From: CALEUX01 sp964608615 | GTDB lineage: Bacteria; Bacteroidota; Bacteroidia; Bacteroidales; Marinilabiliaceae | Direction: 5' to 3' | NCBI GenBank assembly: GCA_964608615.1 | Contig: CAZSQG010000042.1 | Coordinates: 1-32,658, forward strand | DNA: 32,658 nucleotides | Shown here: positions 6,367 through 14,370 of the stretch, piece after piece | Position numbering within the stretch: position 1 is the first letter of the stretch | Layout of the letters: each line of letters opens with the position of its first letter | Notes under the pieces: model-generated | The model's input: the letters and a program-made list of their open reading frames with translations, nothing else | Databases searched by the model: none | What the model was told of the DNA's origin: nothing | Translations under genes and position numbers: made by a program

Positions 6367-9360
6367 TTATATATTATTCGAAATCTCTTCATCTATATCC
6401 TGATAATTCACTTTGCATCTACCATTTTTTCCATCAAGGCTAATTTTTAATTTATGAGGAAGGCGAATATGCTTTGTTTTATCAGATTCCCATTGTGCTG
6501 GTTGTTGGTTTAACCAGTCTATATCTAGTTTTCCCTTGTTTAGGTGGGTGTTTACGGTTATATAAGCCACTCGCAACGATGTTAGGTTTTGGAAAAAGTG
6601 AGTGCCCTGACTGGGTTCTACATTGTAATTTTCAATACCCATTTCCACTATTGCTCTGGCTCCGCATATTTGGCCCCATCGTACCGGAATCCCCAGCCAT
6701 GCATCCTGCGAGCCCCATCTTCCTGGGCCAATCAGTAAATATGGTCTTCCTTGTTTTTGAAGCTCGTTGTTTAGTTTTTCTACTTCGCTGGCAATATCGT
6801 TATTTAATGCCGGGTTGTAATTTTCAGGTTTTACATAAACAATGTCAGCAATGTCATTGATTATACCATTTCCAAGGGCCGATTCGGAATAAATAAACGC
6901 ATCATCTTCATTTGTAATTTCCACACTTGGCCCTAGGGAGGCACGGCTGTCGACTATGGGTCTTATTTGTAATAGGTAGAATACCGAAGGTGCATCTGAA
7001 GGTGTTTGTAAATCAACAGCAAACTCAATTTCAACAGGCTGATTTATTTCTAATTGACCAATTTCGAGTATTGCTTTCATGATTTCAGCCAATGGAAAAA
7101 CGTCGTATTTCAGTATATTGGCAAAAGTAACTAAAGGGTATCCTTCGCCTCCGGTTACTCCATCACGGATCATTTGGTTTTGCAAATCAAACAATGAGCC
7201 AATCCACCTAAGTGAACCATCTTTAAGAGCTTCTCTTAGATCTGGCTTAATAAGATTTACGGAATCGTCAACTGAGGCCACAAAATGGCTTGAGTTGAGA
7301 TCAAGTGCATAGAAATTTTTCTGTGTTTCACGTAACACCATTTCTGGTGAAGATAGTTGAATGACTTTTTGAGGGTAAAAGGGCGAAAAACGTAATGAAG
7401 TGCCTCCTTCCACAATGTGTTTTCCAAGTCCAAGGGCAACGTTTACTACGCCTTCTTCCGATTTTTCTGGAGGAATGGGGTAGAAGTTAACCGATCGGCC
7501 AACACCTGAAAATGTTGGGTAAAACCGGTTCTCGTGGGTTTGTCCAACAATTTCCTGCAAAACAATGCCCATACGTTCTTCGTCAATGAGGTTCATAGTA
7601 CTGGTCATGTACGCCTTGCTCGATTTATAATAAACCGAAGCATATACACACTTTATAGCCATTGCTATCTGTATGGCCATATCCTTATCGTTTTGACCAC
7701 GGGGAATCATATATGTTGAATATATTCCGGCAAATGGTTGGTGATGGCTGTCTTCTAATAGGCTGGATGAACGGATGGCAACAGGTTTCTTAATAACTGA
7801 AGCAAACTTCTCCAAATCATGGATTACTGATTCAGGCAATACAGAGGAGGCAAATTTTTCCAGGATCTCTTCATCTGATGCATCTGAAAGAGCAATGGGA
7901 TAAAGTTCGTTATTTTCCATAAAGGACTCGAAAATATCAACCCCAAGAACTACGGTACGCGGAATGGTAATTACAACATCCGGAAAACTTTTAAACACAG
8001 TATACTTTTGAATCAGAGTACTTAAAAATGCCAGACCTCTTGCTTTTCCACCAATCGACCCTTCTCCAATACGTGAAAAAGTAACATAATCATCATATCT
8101 TTCACTATCGAACGTTGCAATAACGCCCCGTCCTTTACTCATTCTGAAAACGCTTATGATATGGTGAAGGTGCTTTTTTGCCGTATTAATGTCAGTATTA
8201 TTGTCGACCTTAAATTGCTTAACCACATTGGCTATTGGGAATAGAGCTCTGGCTGTTAGCCATTTAGCTACATGGTCGCGCGCGAAATGGTATTGGAGTG
8301 AATTATTAGGAACCGAAAGCAAAATATCCTGAAGCTCTTTAAGGTCACTTACCCGGGCTACCTCTTCTCCTGTTTCGGGATTAGTGAAGATAAAATCCCC
8401 AAAAGCCAGATAACTATTAATAAATTCCTTTAATTCCTGTAAAAGCAGTTTTGATTGTTTATGAATGAATGCAACCCGCAAATCTTTTGCTATGGCTATC
8501 ATTTCTGCATTGGATGATTGCAATAAAAAGGGCAGGAATGGATTGTCTTCCTTAACTTTTTTGGCTAAAACAATACCGGCTTGTGAGTCCTTTTTACCGT
8601 GATGTTTAAATGATATATCTGAAATTATACCGAGGGTGTTTTTTTGGTAGGTTGTGTACAGGTTTAGTGCTTCTTCGTAGTTTCGGGCCAGAAGAATTTT
8701 TGGTCGACCACGCATTCGCATCATCTGTTGGTGAGCGTTTAATCCTTCAGTCATAAACTTACGCGACTGTTTAAATACTATTTTATAAATAATTGGCAGA
8801 TAGCTTGAATAAAAGCGTACTGAATCCTCAACGAGAATAATGCATTGAACCCCCACTTCGGTAACATCGTGGGGGGCATTCATCTTGTCTTCGATAAGTT
8901 TAATTATTGCAAGGAGCAGATCGGTATTACCAAGCCAGCAAAAGATGTAATCAATAGCGCTGGTATCTTCATTACTCAATTTCATGCTCACTTCTCTTGA
9001 AAATGGAGTGAGCACTACAATAGGAATTTCAGAATAATTAGATTTTATCTTTTTTGATAACGAAAATGGATCCATCCCCCCAATACTTAGCATGGCAATA
9101 ACCAGGTCGATGGACGTTGTGCCAAGTACCTCAAAAGCCTCTTCGGCTGACGATACCTGTATAAACTGAGGTGGATGCCGCAGGTTAAGTGAAACATATT
9201 CGTTGAAGACCTGTTCATCTATACGCCCATCTTCTTCAAGCATAAAAGCATCGTACGAGCTGCAAATTAATAAAACCTTGTGAATCCTTTTTTGCATCAA
9301 CTGGTCAAATGCCGTGTCAACCAAAAACTCCTGGGGGATTTGGGATATTTTATCTAACAT
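6367..9360 (-). CDS. Receiver-receiver-PEP/pyruvate-binding (PPDK_N) fusion protein
   Basis: A 997-aa soluble protein. Residues ~26-160 form a receiver-like fold lacking the phospho-acceptor Asp (IDLVIAMLSI). Residues ~171-320 form a second receiver that keeps the key residues: Glu178/Asp179 in IILVEDS, Asp248 in IISDISF, Ser282/283 and Lys301. Residues ~425-802 are the ATP-grasp PEP/pyruvate-binding domain of PEP synthase and PPDK: GEGSIGGKARGLAFL (432-446), VAIRSSSLLEDSHHQPFAG (527-545) and the closing strand FYLLQIRPI (794-802). Residues ~803-997 carry a conserved-looking segment, LLIGPGRWGSQDAWLGIPV and SQGTHFFQNLTS. The phosphohistidine swivel domain and PEP-binding TIM barrel of true PEP synthases are absent, so it cannot do the full reaction alone. 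Inference: ATP-dependent phosphotransfer or sensing under response-regulator control. Alone in its transcription unit. Confidence 0.88.
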   Translation of the reverse strand: MLDKISQIPQEFLVDTAFDQLMQKRIHKVLLICSSYDAFMLEEDGRIDEQVFNEYVSLNLRHPPQFIQVSSAEEAFEVLGTTSIDLVIAMLSIGGMDPFSLSKKIKSNYSEIPIVVLTPFSREVSMKLSNEDTSAIDYIFCWLGNTDLLLAIIKLIEDKMNAPHDVTEVGVQCIILVEDSVRFYSSYLPIIYKIVFKQSRKFMTEGLNAHQQMMRMRGRPKILLARNYEEALNLYTTYQKNTLGIISDISFKHHGKKDSQAGIVLAKKVKEDNPFLPFLLQSSNAEMIAIAKDLRVAFIHKQSKLLLQELKEFINSYLAFGDFIFTNPETGEEVARVSDLKELQDILLSVPNNSLQYHFARDHVAKWLTARALFPIANVVKQFKVDNNTDINTAKKHLHHIISVFRMSKGRGVIATFDSERYDDYVTFSRIGEGSIGGKARGLAFLSTLIQKYTVFKSFPDVVITIPRTVVLGVDIFESFMENNELYPIALSDASDEEILEKFASSVLPESVIHDLEKFASVIKKPVAIRSSSLLEDSHHQPFAGIYSTYMIPRGQNDKDMAIQIAMAIKCVYASVYYKSSKAYMTSTMNLIDEERMGIVLQEIVGQTHENRFYPTFSGVGRSVNFYPIPPEKSEEGVVNVALGLGKHIVEGGTSLRFSPFYPQKVIQLSSPEMVLRETQKNFYALDLNSSHFVASVDDSVNLIKPDLREALKDGSLRWIGSLFDLQNQMIRDGVTGGEGYPLVTFANILKYDVFPLAEIMKAILEIGQLEINQPVEIEFAVDLQTPSDAPSVFYLLQIRPIVDSRASLGPSVEITNEDDAFIYSESALGNGIINDIADIVYVKPENYNPALNNDIASEVEKLNNELQKQGRPYLLIGPGRWGSQDAWLGIPVRWGQICGARAIVEMGIENYNVEPSQGTHFFQNLTSLRVAYITVNTHLNKGKLDIDWLNQQPAQWESDKTKHIRLPHKLKISLDGKNGRCKVNYQDIDEEISNNI

Positions 9361-9425
9361 GAGGTTTCTTTATCATTTGTTTGTAACGATTATAAAAATA
9401 ATAAGAATTCAGCAGCTATTTTAAC

Positions 9426-9433
9426 CAAAAGTA
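9426..9433 (-). promoter_or_regulatory. Candidate -7 box for the receiver-PPDK fusion gene
   Basis: On the minus strand this reads TACTTTTG, an exact TAnnTTTG match 65 bp before the ATG at 9360. No good TTTG -33 box was found, so it is tentative. Confidence 0.35.
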
Positions 9434-9547
9434 AAATAAGTGGTGTCGTTATATCAGCAATGTATTTTATTATTGGTTCGTTACGAGAAAGAACTGTGAT
9501 GGGCAATGATCCTGAACATTGTAATAAAGCAATGAAGATCCTGGATT

Positions 9548-9584
9548 AAAAAAGGCTGCTCCAAAATGGAACAGCCTTTTTTTT
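9548..9584 (-). terminator. Rho-independent terminator of the exb operon
   Basis: GGCTGCTCCA and TGGAACAGCC form a 10-position stem (one C-A mismatch) with a 3-nt loop. It is flanked by an A-run on the left and eight T on the right, so it is T-tailed on both strands. The minus-strand gene exbD ends at 9608, 24 bp before it, so its main job is to end the exb transcript. Confidence 0.85.
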
Positions 9585-9607
9585 GAATGAGAATATTCAA
9601 GCCTGTC

Positions 9608-10084
9608 TTAGTATTTCAGTTTTTCAACCTGACGGGCCGAATACATAATTCTTAATGCCTGAGCTTTTCTCAAAGCTTGTTTAATATCGGTGATTTCACC
9701 CATGGGACATTCAGAGTCGGCTTTAATAGAAACGGTCATTAATGGCCGATCCTCTTCTTTCATTGATTCGCGCTCTTGAACAATATAGCTTTGAATGTCA
9801 TCCACAGTTGCAAATGCATCATTAAGCTGTATCCTGGGATTGCTTCCATATCGTCCCTGATATTGTTTTACCGGTACGCCTACATAAATATAGGTTACAA
9901 GCGATTTTCTTTGCAGCTTGGTTAATTCAGTTGCCTCAGGAACTTTGTTCTGAACCTTTAAGCTAACCTCTTTCATTGTTGTGGTAACCATAAAGAAAAA
10001 TAGCAGCATGAAAACAATGTCAGGAAGCGAGGCAGTGTTGATAGCCTGTTGGCCACCTTTTTTCTTTTTTCTAAATTTTGCCAT
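9608..10084 (-). CDS. exbD: ExbD/TolR-family biopolymer transport protein (second copy)
   Basis: A 158-aa protein with a basic cytoplasmic start (KFRKKKKGG), one membrane helix at about 20-37 (LPDIVFMLLFFFMVTTTM) and a periplasmic domain. Asp22 in SLPDIVFMLL matches the proton-conducting Asp of ExbD. Together with ExbB it converts the proton-motive force into movement of TonB for outer-membrane uptake. The start follows the stop of the other exbD directly (stop 10085-10087, ATG at 10084), so the two are translationally linked. Last gene of the operon, followed by the terminator at 9548-9584. The periplasmic parts of the two ExbD proteins are quite different, suggesting a heteromeric complex or separate partners. 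Confidence 0.93.
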   Translation of the reverse strand: MAKFRKKKKGGQQAINTASLPDIVFMLLFFFMVTTTMKEVSLKVQNKVPEATELTKLQRKSLVTYIYVGVPVKQYQGRYGSNPRIQLNDAFATVDDIQSYIVQERESMKEEDRPLMTVSIKADSECPMGEITDIKQALRKAQALRIMYSARQVEKLKY

Positions 10085-10666
10085 TTATTGCTTTCCTCCA
10101 ACGTTACGTGGTTCTGCTTCAGAAATCCTTTGCGGGTAAATGAACCTAACAGCATCCTGTTGGTCCTCATCCAGATCATTATATTGCTTGTTGAACTGCC
10201 TTATTGATATTTCGTCGCGTAATTCAGTTATGGCAGCCTGAAGTTCATTCTGAACGTTCAGGTACATCTGGTACTCAGTACCTCTGTCGCTTTGCAACGA
10301 AACAACTGCATTTTTAGCAACCGGATAAACCCCGAAATAATTCACTTCCATCATTTCAAGTTCAGGGAGTGTTGCGAGGTTCAATGGGTTTTGAAGGAAA
10401 TCTTTTGTGGCATCCTTCAGGTTCCTCAGATCCATGTATTGGTTTTCAACAAGCAGCAGGTTACGGGCATTTATAAGAACCTCAAAAACATTTCGTTCCT
10501 TGGTAATTGGAGGTTCCTCAACATCTACAGGAACTGGTGGAGGTAACATCCTCGACAGTCCCTTGTCCGTATCCATGGTGGTAGTCATAAGGAAGAAGAT
10601 TAAAAGCAGGAAGGCGATGTCGGCCATCGATCCTGCGTTTACTTCCTGTATATCTCTTTTTGCCAT
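10085..10666 (-). CDS. exbD: ExbD/TolR-family biopolymer transport protein (first copy)
   Basis: A 193-aa protein with a single membrane helix at about 14-32 (MADIAFLLLIFFLMTTTM). Asp16 in SMADIAFLLL is the conserved proton-path residue. The periplasmic part is longer than in the neighbouring copy, with a proline-rich stretch just outside the membrane (LPPPVPVDVEEPP), an insert around 75-120 and a charged C-terminal tail (QFNKQYNDLDEDQQDAVRF). Expected to work with the ExbB encoded upstream. Gap to the small membrane protein gene is 46 bp; it abuts the next exbD. The size and the tail suggest a specialised periplasmic contact, which is inference. Confidence 0.93.
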   Translation of the reverse strand: MAKRDIQEVNAGSMADIAFLLLIFFLMTTTMDTDKGLSRMLPPPVPVDVEEPPITKERNVFEVLINARNLLLVENQYMDLRNLKDATKDFLQNPLNLATLPELEMMEVNYFGVYPVAKNAVVSLQSDRGTEYQMYLNVQNELQAAITELRDEISIRQFNKQYNDLDEDQQDAVRFIYPQRISEAEPRNVGGKQ

Positions 10667-10712
10667 AGAAAATTATTTTTTTAGGATGAGATTTTCATCT
10701 CAATCCTGTTAA

Positions 10713-11159
10713 TTATCGGAACAACCTTGAAACTTCGGAATAAGCAATAGTTAATATTGCAATACCGAATAAAAAATACATTGAGTAAAGGAATGTATCC
10801 GATAATAGTAGCATGCTTGACACATTGTCGCCTCCTTCATAACCTGGCAGACTTAAAGGAGTCGCATCGCCAAGAGAATAAGCAACTACTACTAAAATTA
10901 TAAGACCCATAATTGAAATCATTGTACGAACAGCGTTTTTTGGACGCATTACAATAAATATGATTTCAAAAATAATTGCAATGGCAGCTGTAACTATTAC
11001 TAGTATTTTTGCCCAGTTTAGTATTGGTTCGGTATATATTGGTGTAGGAAAAACTGTTCCTTCAACATAACCTCCAAAATAGAACAAACCGGCAAGAAAC
11101 AATGTAACAGCAAGCAGTGCATATAATACAATGTTTAAAATGCTATTTAGTTTGGTCAT
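10713..11159 (-). CDS. Small four-helix inner-membrane protein of the exb cluster
   Basis: A 148-aa protein of unknown function. It shows four hydrophobic segments: about 8-28 (ILNIVLYALLAVTLFLAGLFYF), 49-69 (AKILVIVTAAIAIIFEIIFIV), 80-96 (MISIMGLIILVVVAYSL) and 118-140 (LYSMYFLFGIAILTIAYSEV). A short loop, GDATPLSLPGYEGGDN, lies between helices 3 and 4. It sits between exbB (8 bp upstream) and the first exbD (46 bp downstream), so it is co-transcribed and probably part of, or an assembly factor for, the Exb motor complex; that is inference from position. I know of no catalytic motif in it. Confidence 0.8.
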   Translation of the reverse strand: MTKLNSILNIVLYALLAVTLFLAGLFYFGGYVEGTVFPTPIYTEPILNWAKILVIVTAAIAIIFEIIFIVMRPKNAVRTMISIMGLIILVVVAYSLGDATPLSLPGYEGGDNVSSMLLLSDTFLYSMYFLFGIAILTIAYSEVSRLFR

Positions 11160-11167
11160 GATTACTC

Positions 11168-11977
11168 TTATTTTTTCATGTTATATTTAACAAGTATATC
11201 CAGAAGAGAGATAGAAGCATCTTCCATAGAGTTTACAATACCATCAATTTTAGAAACGATGTAGTTGTAAAATACCTGAAGGATGATTGCAACGATCAAA
11301 CCGGATACTGTTGTGATCAAAGCTACTTTGATACCACCTGCAACTGCTGTAGCAGAAATATCTCCCATAGCCTGGATGTTGTCAAAAGCATCAATCATAC
11401 CAATTACTGTACCCATGAAACCTAGCATAGGAGCAACAGCAATAAAAAGAGAAATCCAGGTAAGACCTTTTTCTAAAAGACCCATCTGAACTGATCCGTA
11501 GGATACAACTGATTTTTCTACCACTTCCAAACCTTCGTCGAAACGGTCAAGTCCTTGATAGAAGATAGAAGCAACAGGGCCACGGGTATTACGGCACACT
11601 TCTTTTGCAGCTTCAATTCCTCCGTCCTGAAGAGAACCTTCAATTTGCTGAAGTAATTTTTTTGTATTGGTAGATGCCAGGTTTAAATAAATAATTCTTT
11701 CGATACAGAGAGCTAAACCGAAAATTAAACATAGCAACACAAAGCTCATGAAAATGGCACCACCCTCAATGAATTTTGCTTTAATTTGTTTGTGAAGTCC
11801 AACTTCTTCAACGGCTTGATCATCAGCGGTTGCAACTTGTTCAACGGCCGGTGTCACTTCTGTAACTTGTTCAGTTGCAGCAACGTCAGCCACTGTTTCT
11901 TCTGCCTGAGCAAAAATGGCTGATGCACCAAAAGTAAGCATCCCAAAAACTGCCAAAAACGCAAATAGCTTTTTCAT
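11168..11977 (-). CDS. exbB: MotA/TolQ/ExbB proton-channel protein with signal peptide
   Basis: A 269-aa inner-membrane protein. I start at ATG 11977 rather than the frame's first codon at 12040, because MKKLFAFLAVFGMLTFGASA is a normal signal peptide (cut near FAQAEE) and the promoter at 12041-12072 would leave no room for the longer form. After the signal come about 35 acidic, Val/Ala/Thr-rich residues, then a helix (IFMSFVLLCLIFGLALCIE), a cytoplasmic helical domain, and two helices in the TolQ/ExbB signature: LFIAVAPMLGFMGTVIGMID and GGIKVALITTVSGLIVAII. It is the channel subunit working with the two ExbD proteins to energise TonB. First gene of the four-gene operon. Confidence 0.93.
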   Translation of the reverse strand: MKKLFAFLAVFGMLTFGASAIFAQAEETVADVAATEQVTEVTPAVEQVATADDQAVEEVGLHKQIKAKFIEGGAIFMSFVLLCLIFGLALCIERIIYLNLASTNTKKLLQQIEGSLQDGGIEAAKEVCRNTRGPVASIFYQGLDRFDEGLEVVEKSVVSYGSVQMGLLEKGLTWISLFIAVAPMLGFMGTVIGMIDAFDNIQAMGDISATAVAGGIKVALITTVSGLIVAIILQVFYNYIVSKIDGIVNSMEDASISLLDILVKYNMKK

Positions 11978-12040
11978 AATCTGTTTTAAATTTTTGATTT
12001 GTATTGGTTTGTTAATACTCAAAGATATTCTTCTTTGCAT

Positions 12041-12072
12041 TGTTTATAAAACATAGGAAACAAAAATAATCG
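12041..12072 (-). promoter_or_regulatory. Promoter of the exb operon
   Basis: On the minus strand TTTG (12072-12069), a 20-bp spacer and TATTTTTG (12048-12041) match both boxes and the spacing of the Bacteroidota primary-sigma promoter (TTTG, 19-21 bp, TAnnTTTG). Transcription would begin near 12034, giving a leader of about 57 nt before the exbB ATG at 11977. Confidence 0.7.
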
Positions 12073-12396
12073 TAACTATAATGAAAAACAAATATTTCGA
12101 AAATCAATTTAAAATATAGTTTTCACAAATAAAAAAAAATCGGGTAGGAGTGCCGTTTGTGTTAAATAATGTTCAACACAAACTTAATTGAGATATGTTT
12201 TCATGTTTTGTAATTTATTTTGATTCTGGAAAGCTTAATTTACAGAACAATTATTTATACAAAATCAATTCAACAAAACATTAAGTATTTACCCCTTTAC
12301 CTTTGAAATGCAGCTGTTTACACGTAATTGTGTCAAGCGTAAAACAGATGTTTTTCAGGTGTGCAAATTACAAAAAAAATGGTAAAAACAAGACCT
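12073..12396. other. AT-rich spacer between exb promoter and asparaginase gene
   Basis: No gene seen. It holds a perfect 9-bp inverted repeat, GTTTGTGTT (12155-12163) and AACACAAAC (12175-12183) with an 11-nt gap, located about 85 bp upstream of the exb -33 box and downstream of the asparaginase stop. It could be an operator or part of a transcription stop. A T-rich run on the minus strand just after the asparaginase gene lacks a good stem. Confidence 0.45.
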
Positions 12397-13422
12397 CTAT
12401 ATATTTATTTCACCTTTCAGAGATTTGCATAGGCTAGCTTTAATTTCCAACGTTGAGGAACTGTTGGCTAAAAGGTACATAAGCTTTGTTATGGCTGCCT
12501 CAGTGGTGATGTCGTGACCACTGATGATTCCCATTTCAAGCATGTGAATACCTGTTTCATATCGCCACATTTCAACATTCCCCGCAAGGCATTGGGTAAC
12601 GTTTAATATAATTATGCCCCGGGTTACGGCCTTTTGAAGGGCTTCTAAAAACCATTTATGTGTGGGGGCGTTACCTGAACCATAAGTTTCAAGAACGATA
12701 GCCTTTATTCCCGGAGCCTCTAAAATCGATTCGAAAACTGGCTGGCTAATACCTGGGAAAATTTTAAGAAGGGCAACGGATGTATCCATTTTTTTTGAAG
12801 CCTGGAAATTACCGCTTAAAGTAGTATATCTAATATATGGGTAGTTATATTTAATGTGTAATCCCACTTCGGCAAGTGGAGGGTAATTATCGGAACGGAA
12901 TGCACGGAAATGTTCGGCATTGTATTTTGTTGTACGGTTTCCGCGAAATAATTGTGTTTGAAAGTAAATACATACTTCAGGTACCAGTGCCTGTCGGTTT
13001 TTCTGAGCTGCGGCGATTTCAAGTGCTGTAAGCAGGTTTTCTTTTCCATCGGTGCGCACTGTTCCTAATGGAAGTTGACTCCCGGTGAGAATTACCGGTT
13101 TTTGCAGATTGTGAAGCATAAAACTCAGAGCGCTTGCTGTATAGGCCATTGTGTCGGTTCCATGAAGAATCACAAATCCATCGTAGTCGTTGTAGTTGTC
13201 CTCAATCAATTGAACTAATTTAATCCAGATTTCAGGATTCATCATGGAAGAATCAACGGCAGGACTAAATGAAATACTACGTACCTGAAAATCAAATCTG
13301 CGAAGTTCGGGTACGTTTTTGGATATATTCTCGAAATCGAATGGTACCAGTAGATCCGAGTCGGGGTCATTTAGCATTCCAATGGTTCCACCGGTATATA
13401 TAATGAGTATTTTACGTTCCAT
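12397..13422 (-). CDS. ansA: Type I (cytoplasmic) L-asparaginase
   Basis: Hydrolyses L-asparagine to aspartate and ammonia in the cytoplasm. The 341-aa product has the usual length of AnsA-type enzymes and no signal peptide. Catalytic residues are visible: Thr13 in IYTGGTIG, Thr89-Asp90 in GFVILHGTDTMAYTASALSF, and Lys166 in RGNRTTK. The C-terminal half has LETYGSGNAPTHKWF and NVTQCLAGNV, also typical. The strong match to E. coli AnsA across these motifs argues for the low-affinity housekeeping form rather than the periplasmic type II. It follows the tatD-like gene by 177 bp on the same strand, so it may share its transcript. With gdhA nearby, the region has a nitrogen-metabolism flavour, though no shared regulation is visible. 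Confidence 0.95.
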   Translation of the reverse strand: MERKILIIYTGGTIGMLNDPDSDLLVPFDFENISKNVPELRRFDFQVRSISFSPAVDSSMMNPEIWIKLVQLIEDNYNDYDGFVILHGTDTMAYTASALSFMLHNLQKPVILTGSQLPLGTVRTDGKENLLTALEIAAAQKNRQALVPEVCIYFQTQLFRGNRTTKYNAEHFRAFRSDNYPPLAEVGLHIKYNYPYIRYTTLSGNFQASKKMDTSVALLKIFPGISQPVFESILEAPGIKAIVLETYGSGNAPTHKWFLEALQKAVTRGIIILNVTQCLAGNVEMWRYETGIHMLEMGIISGHDITTEAAITKLMYLLANSSSTLEIKASLCKSLKGEINI

Positions 13423-13599
13423 TTAACTATTTTAAATAAAAAATCTTTATGTGGTGTCTTAGGCGGATTTTTCGCCAATGTCGTTAAATTAATGTACTTG
13501 ATTGTTCAAGTATTTGTTGTTGCTTTCTGCGTCATGCATGATTTATAATTCACTTTGTATGGTTCAATCTTCCTCTAGGCGGATTGTGTATTTCCCTCC

Positions 13600-14370
13600 T
13601 CAAAATTGTAGTTTAAACAATCGAACAGCATTTTCAGTTGTTATACGTTCAATCTCTGACGAAGAAACTTGAAAAATTGCAGCCAGTTTATCTCTTGTTA
13701 AAGCCATGTAAGCCGGTTCGTTACGTTTCCCTCTGTGCGGAACCGGGGCCAGATAGGGCGCATCTGTTTCAAGCAGAATTCGTTGACTTCCTGTTGCCTC
13801 AAGTACAGCCGGAAGAGATGAGTTCTTGAATGTAACCACACCATTTATACCCAAATAGAAACCAGGCATCTCCAAAACCCGCTTTGCTTCTTCAATATTA
13901 CCCGAAAAACTATGAAAAACACCTTTGAGACGATCATCATAAACTCTATTGAATACCTCAAAAATTTCAGGAAAGGCATTACGTGTGTGAATTACTACGG
14001 GGAGATCCATTTCGCAAGCCCATTTCAGTTGTATGGCCAGGGCTTCTTTTTGATCTTCTAAAAATGTCTTATCCCAGTATAAATCCATGCCAATTTCACC
14101 TATTCCAGTAAATGTGCGCTTGCTGAGCCAATTTTCAATAACCGATAATTGCTCTTTATAACCTGCTTTAACCGAAGTGGGATGTAATCCCATCATTGCC
14201 CGGCAAACATCAGGGTACCTGGCTTCGGCTTCCAGCATGGGCTCAATGCTTCCAATATCGATGTTGGGCAATAATATACCTGAAACACCTGACTGATGAG
14301 CGCGATTGATTGTTTGATCCCGATCCTGATCAAAAGCATCAAGATATATGTGTGAATGGGTGTCAATCAT
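13600..14370 (-). CDS. TatD-family metal-dependent hydrolase (putative DNase)
   Basis: A 256-aa TIM-barrel hydrolase. The metal ligands are all present: His5 and His7 (DTHSH), Glu92 (GIGEIGMDLYWD), His128 (VVIHTRN), His153 (GVFHSFSG) and Asp203 (LLETDAPYLAPVPHRGK). Characterised TatD proteins are magnesium-dependent 3'-5' exonucleases or deoxyribonucleases linked to DNA repair and RNA/DNA turnover; the name comes from the E. coli tat operon, but these proteins are not part of twin-arginine transport. Length and motifs are normal, so I expect an active enzyme. It is first of a two-gene array with the asparaginase gene 177 bp downstream; I do not see a terminator between them. Substrate of this copy cannot be told from sequence. 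Confidence 0.94.
   Translation of the reverse strand: MIDTHSHIYLDAFDQDRDQTINRAHQSGVSGILLPNIDIGSIEPMLEAEARYPDVCRAMMGLHPTSVKAGYKEQLSVIENWLSKRTFTGIGEIGMDLYWDKTFLEDQKEALAIQLKWACEMDLPVVIHTRNAFPEIFEVFNRVYDDRLKGVFHSFSGNIEEAKRVLEMPGFYLGINGVVTFKNSSLPAVLEATGSQRILLETDAPYLAPVPHRGKRNEPAYMALTRDKLAAIFQVSSSEIERITTENAVRLFKLQF

Noticed and set aside
6229..6450. 73-codon plus-strand frame across the hairpin
   Set aside because: It reads through both arms of the 25-bp stem and then antisense into the fusion gene; composition is not protein-like.
6367..9360. Calling the 997-aa protein a complete PEP synthase (PpsA) or PPDK
   Set aside because: The phosphohistidine swivel and PEP-binding barrel domains are not seen, and the N terminus is receiver-like instead.
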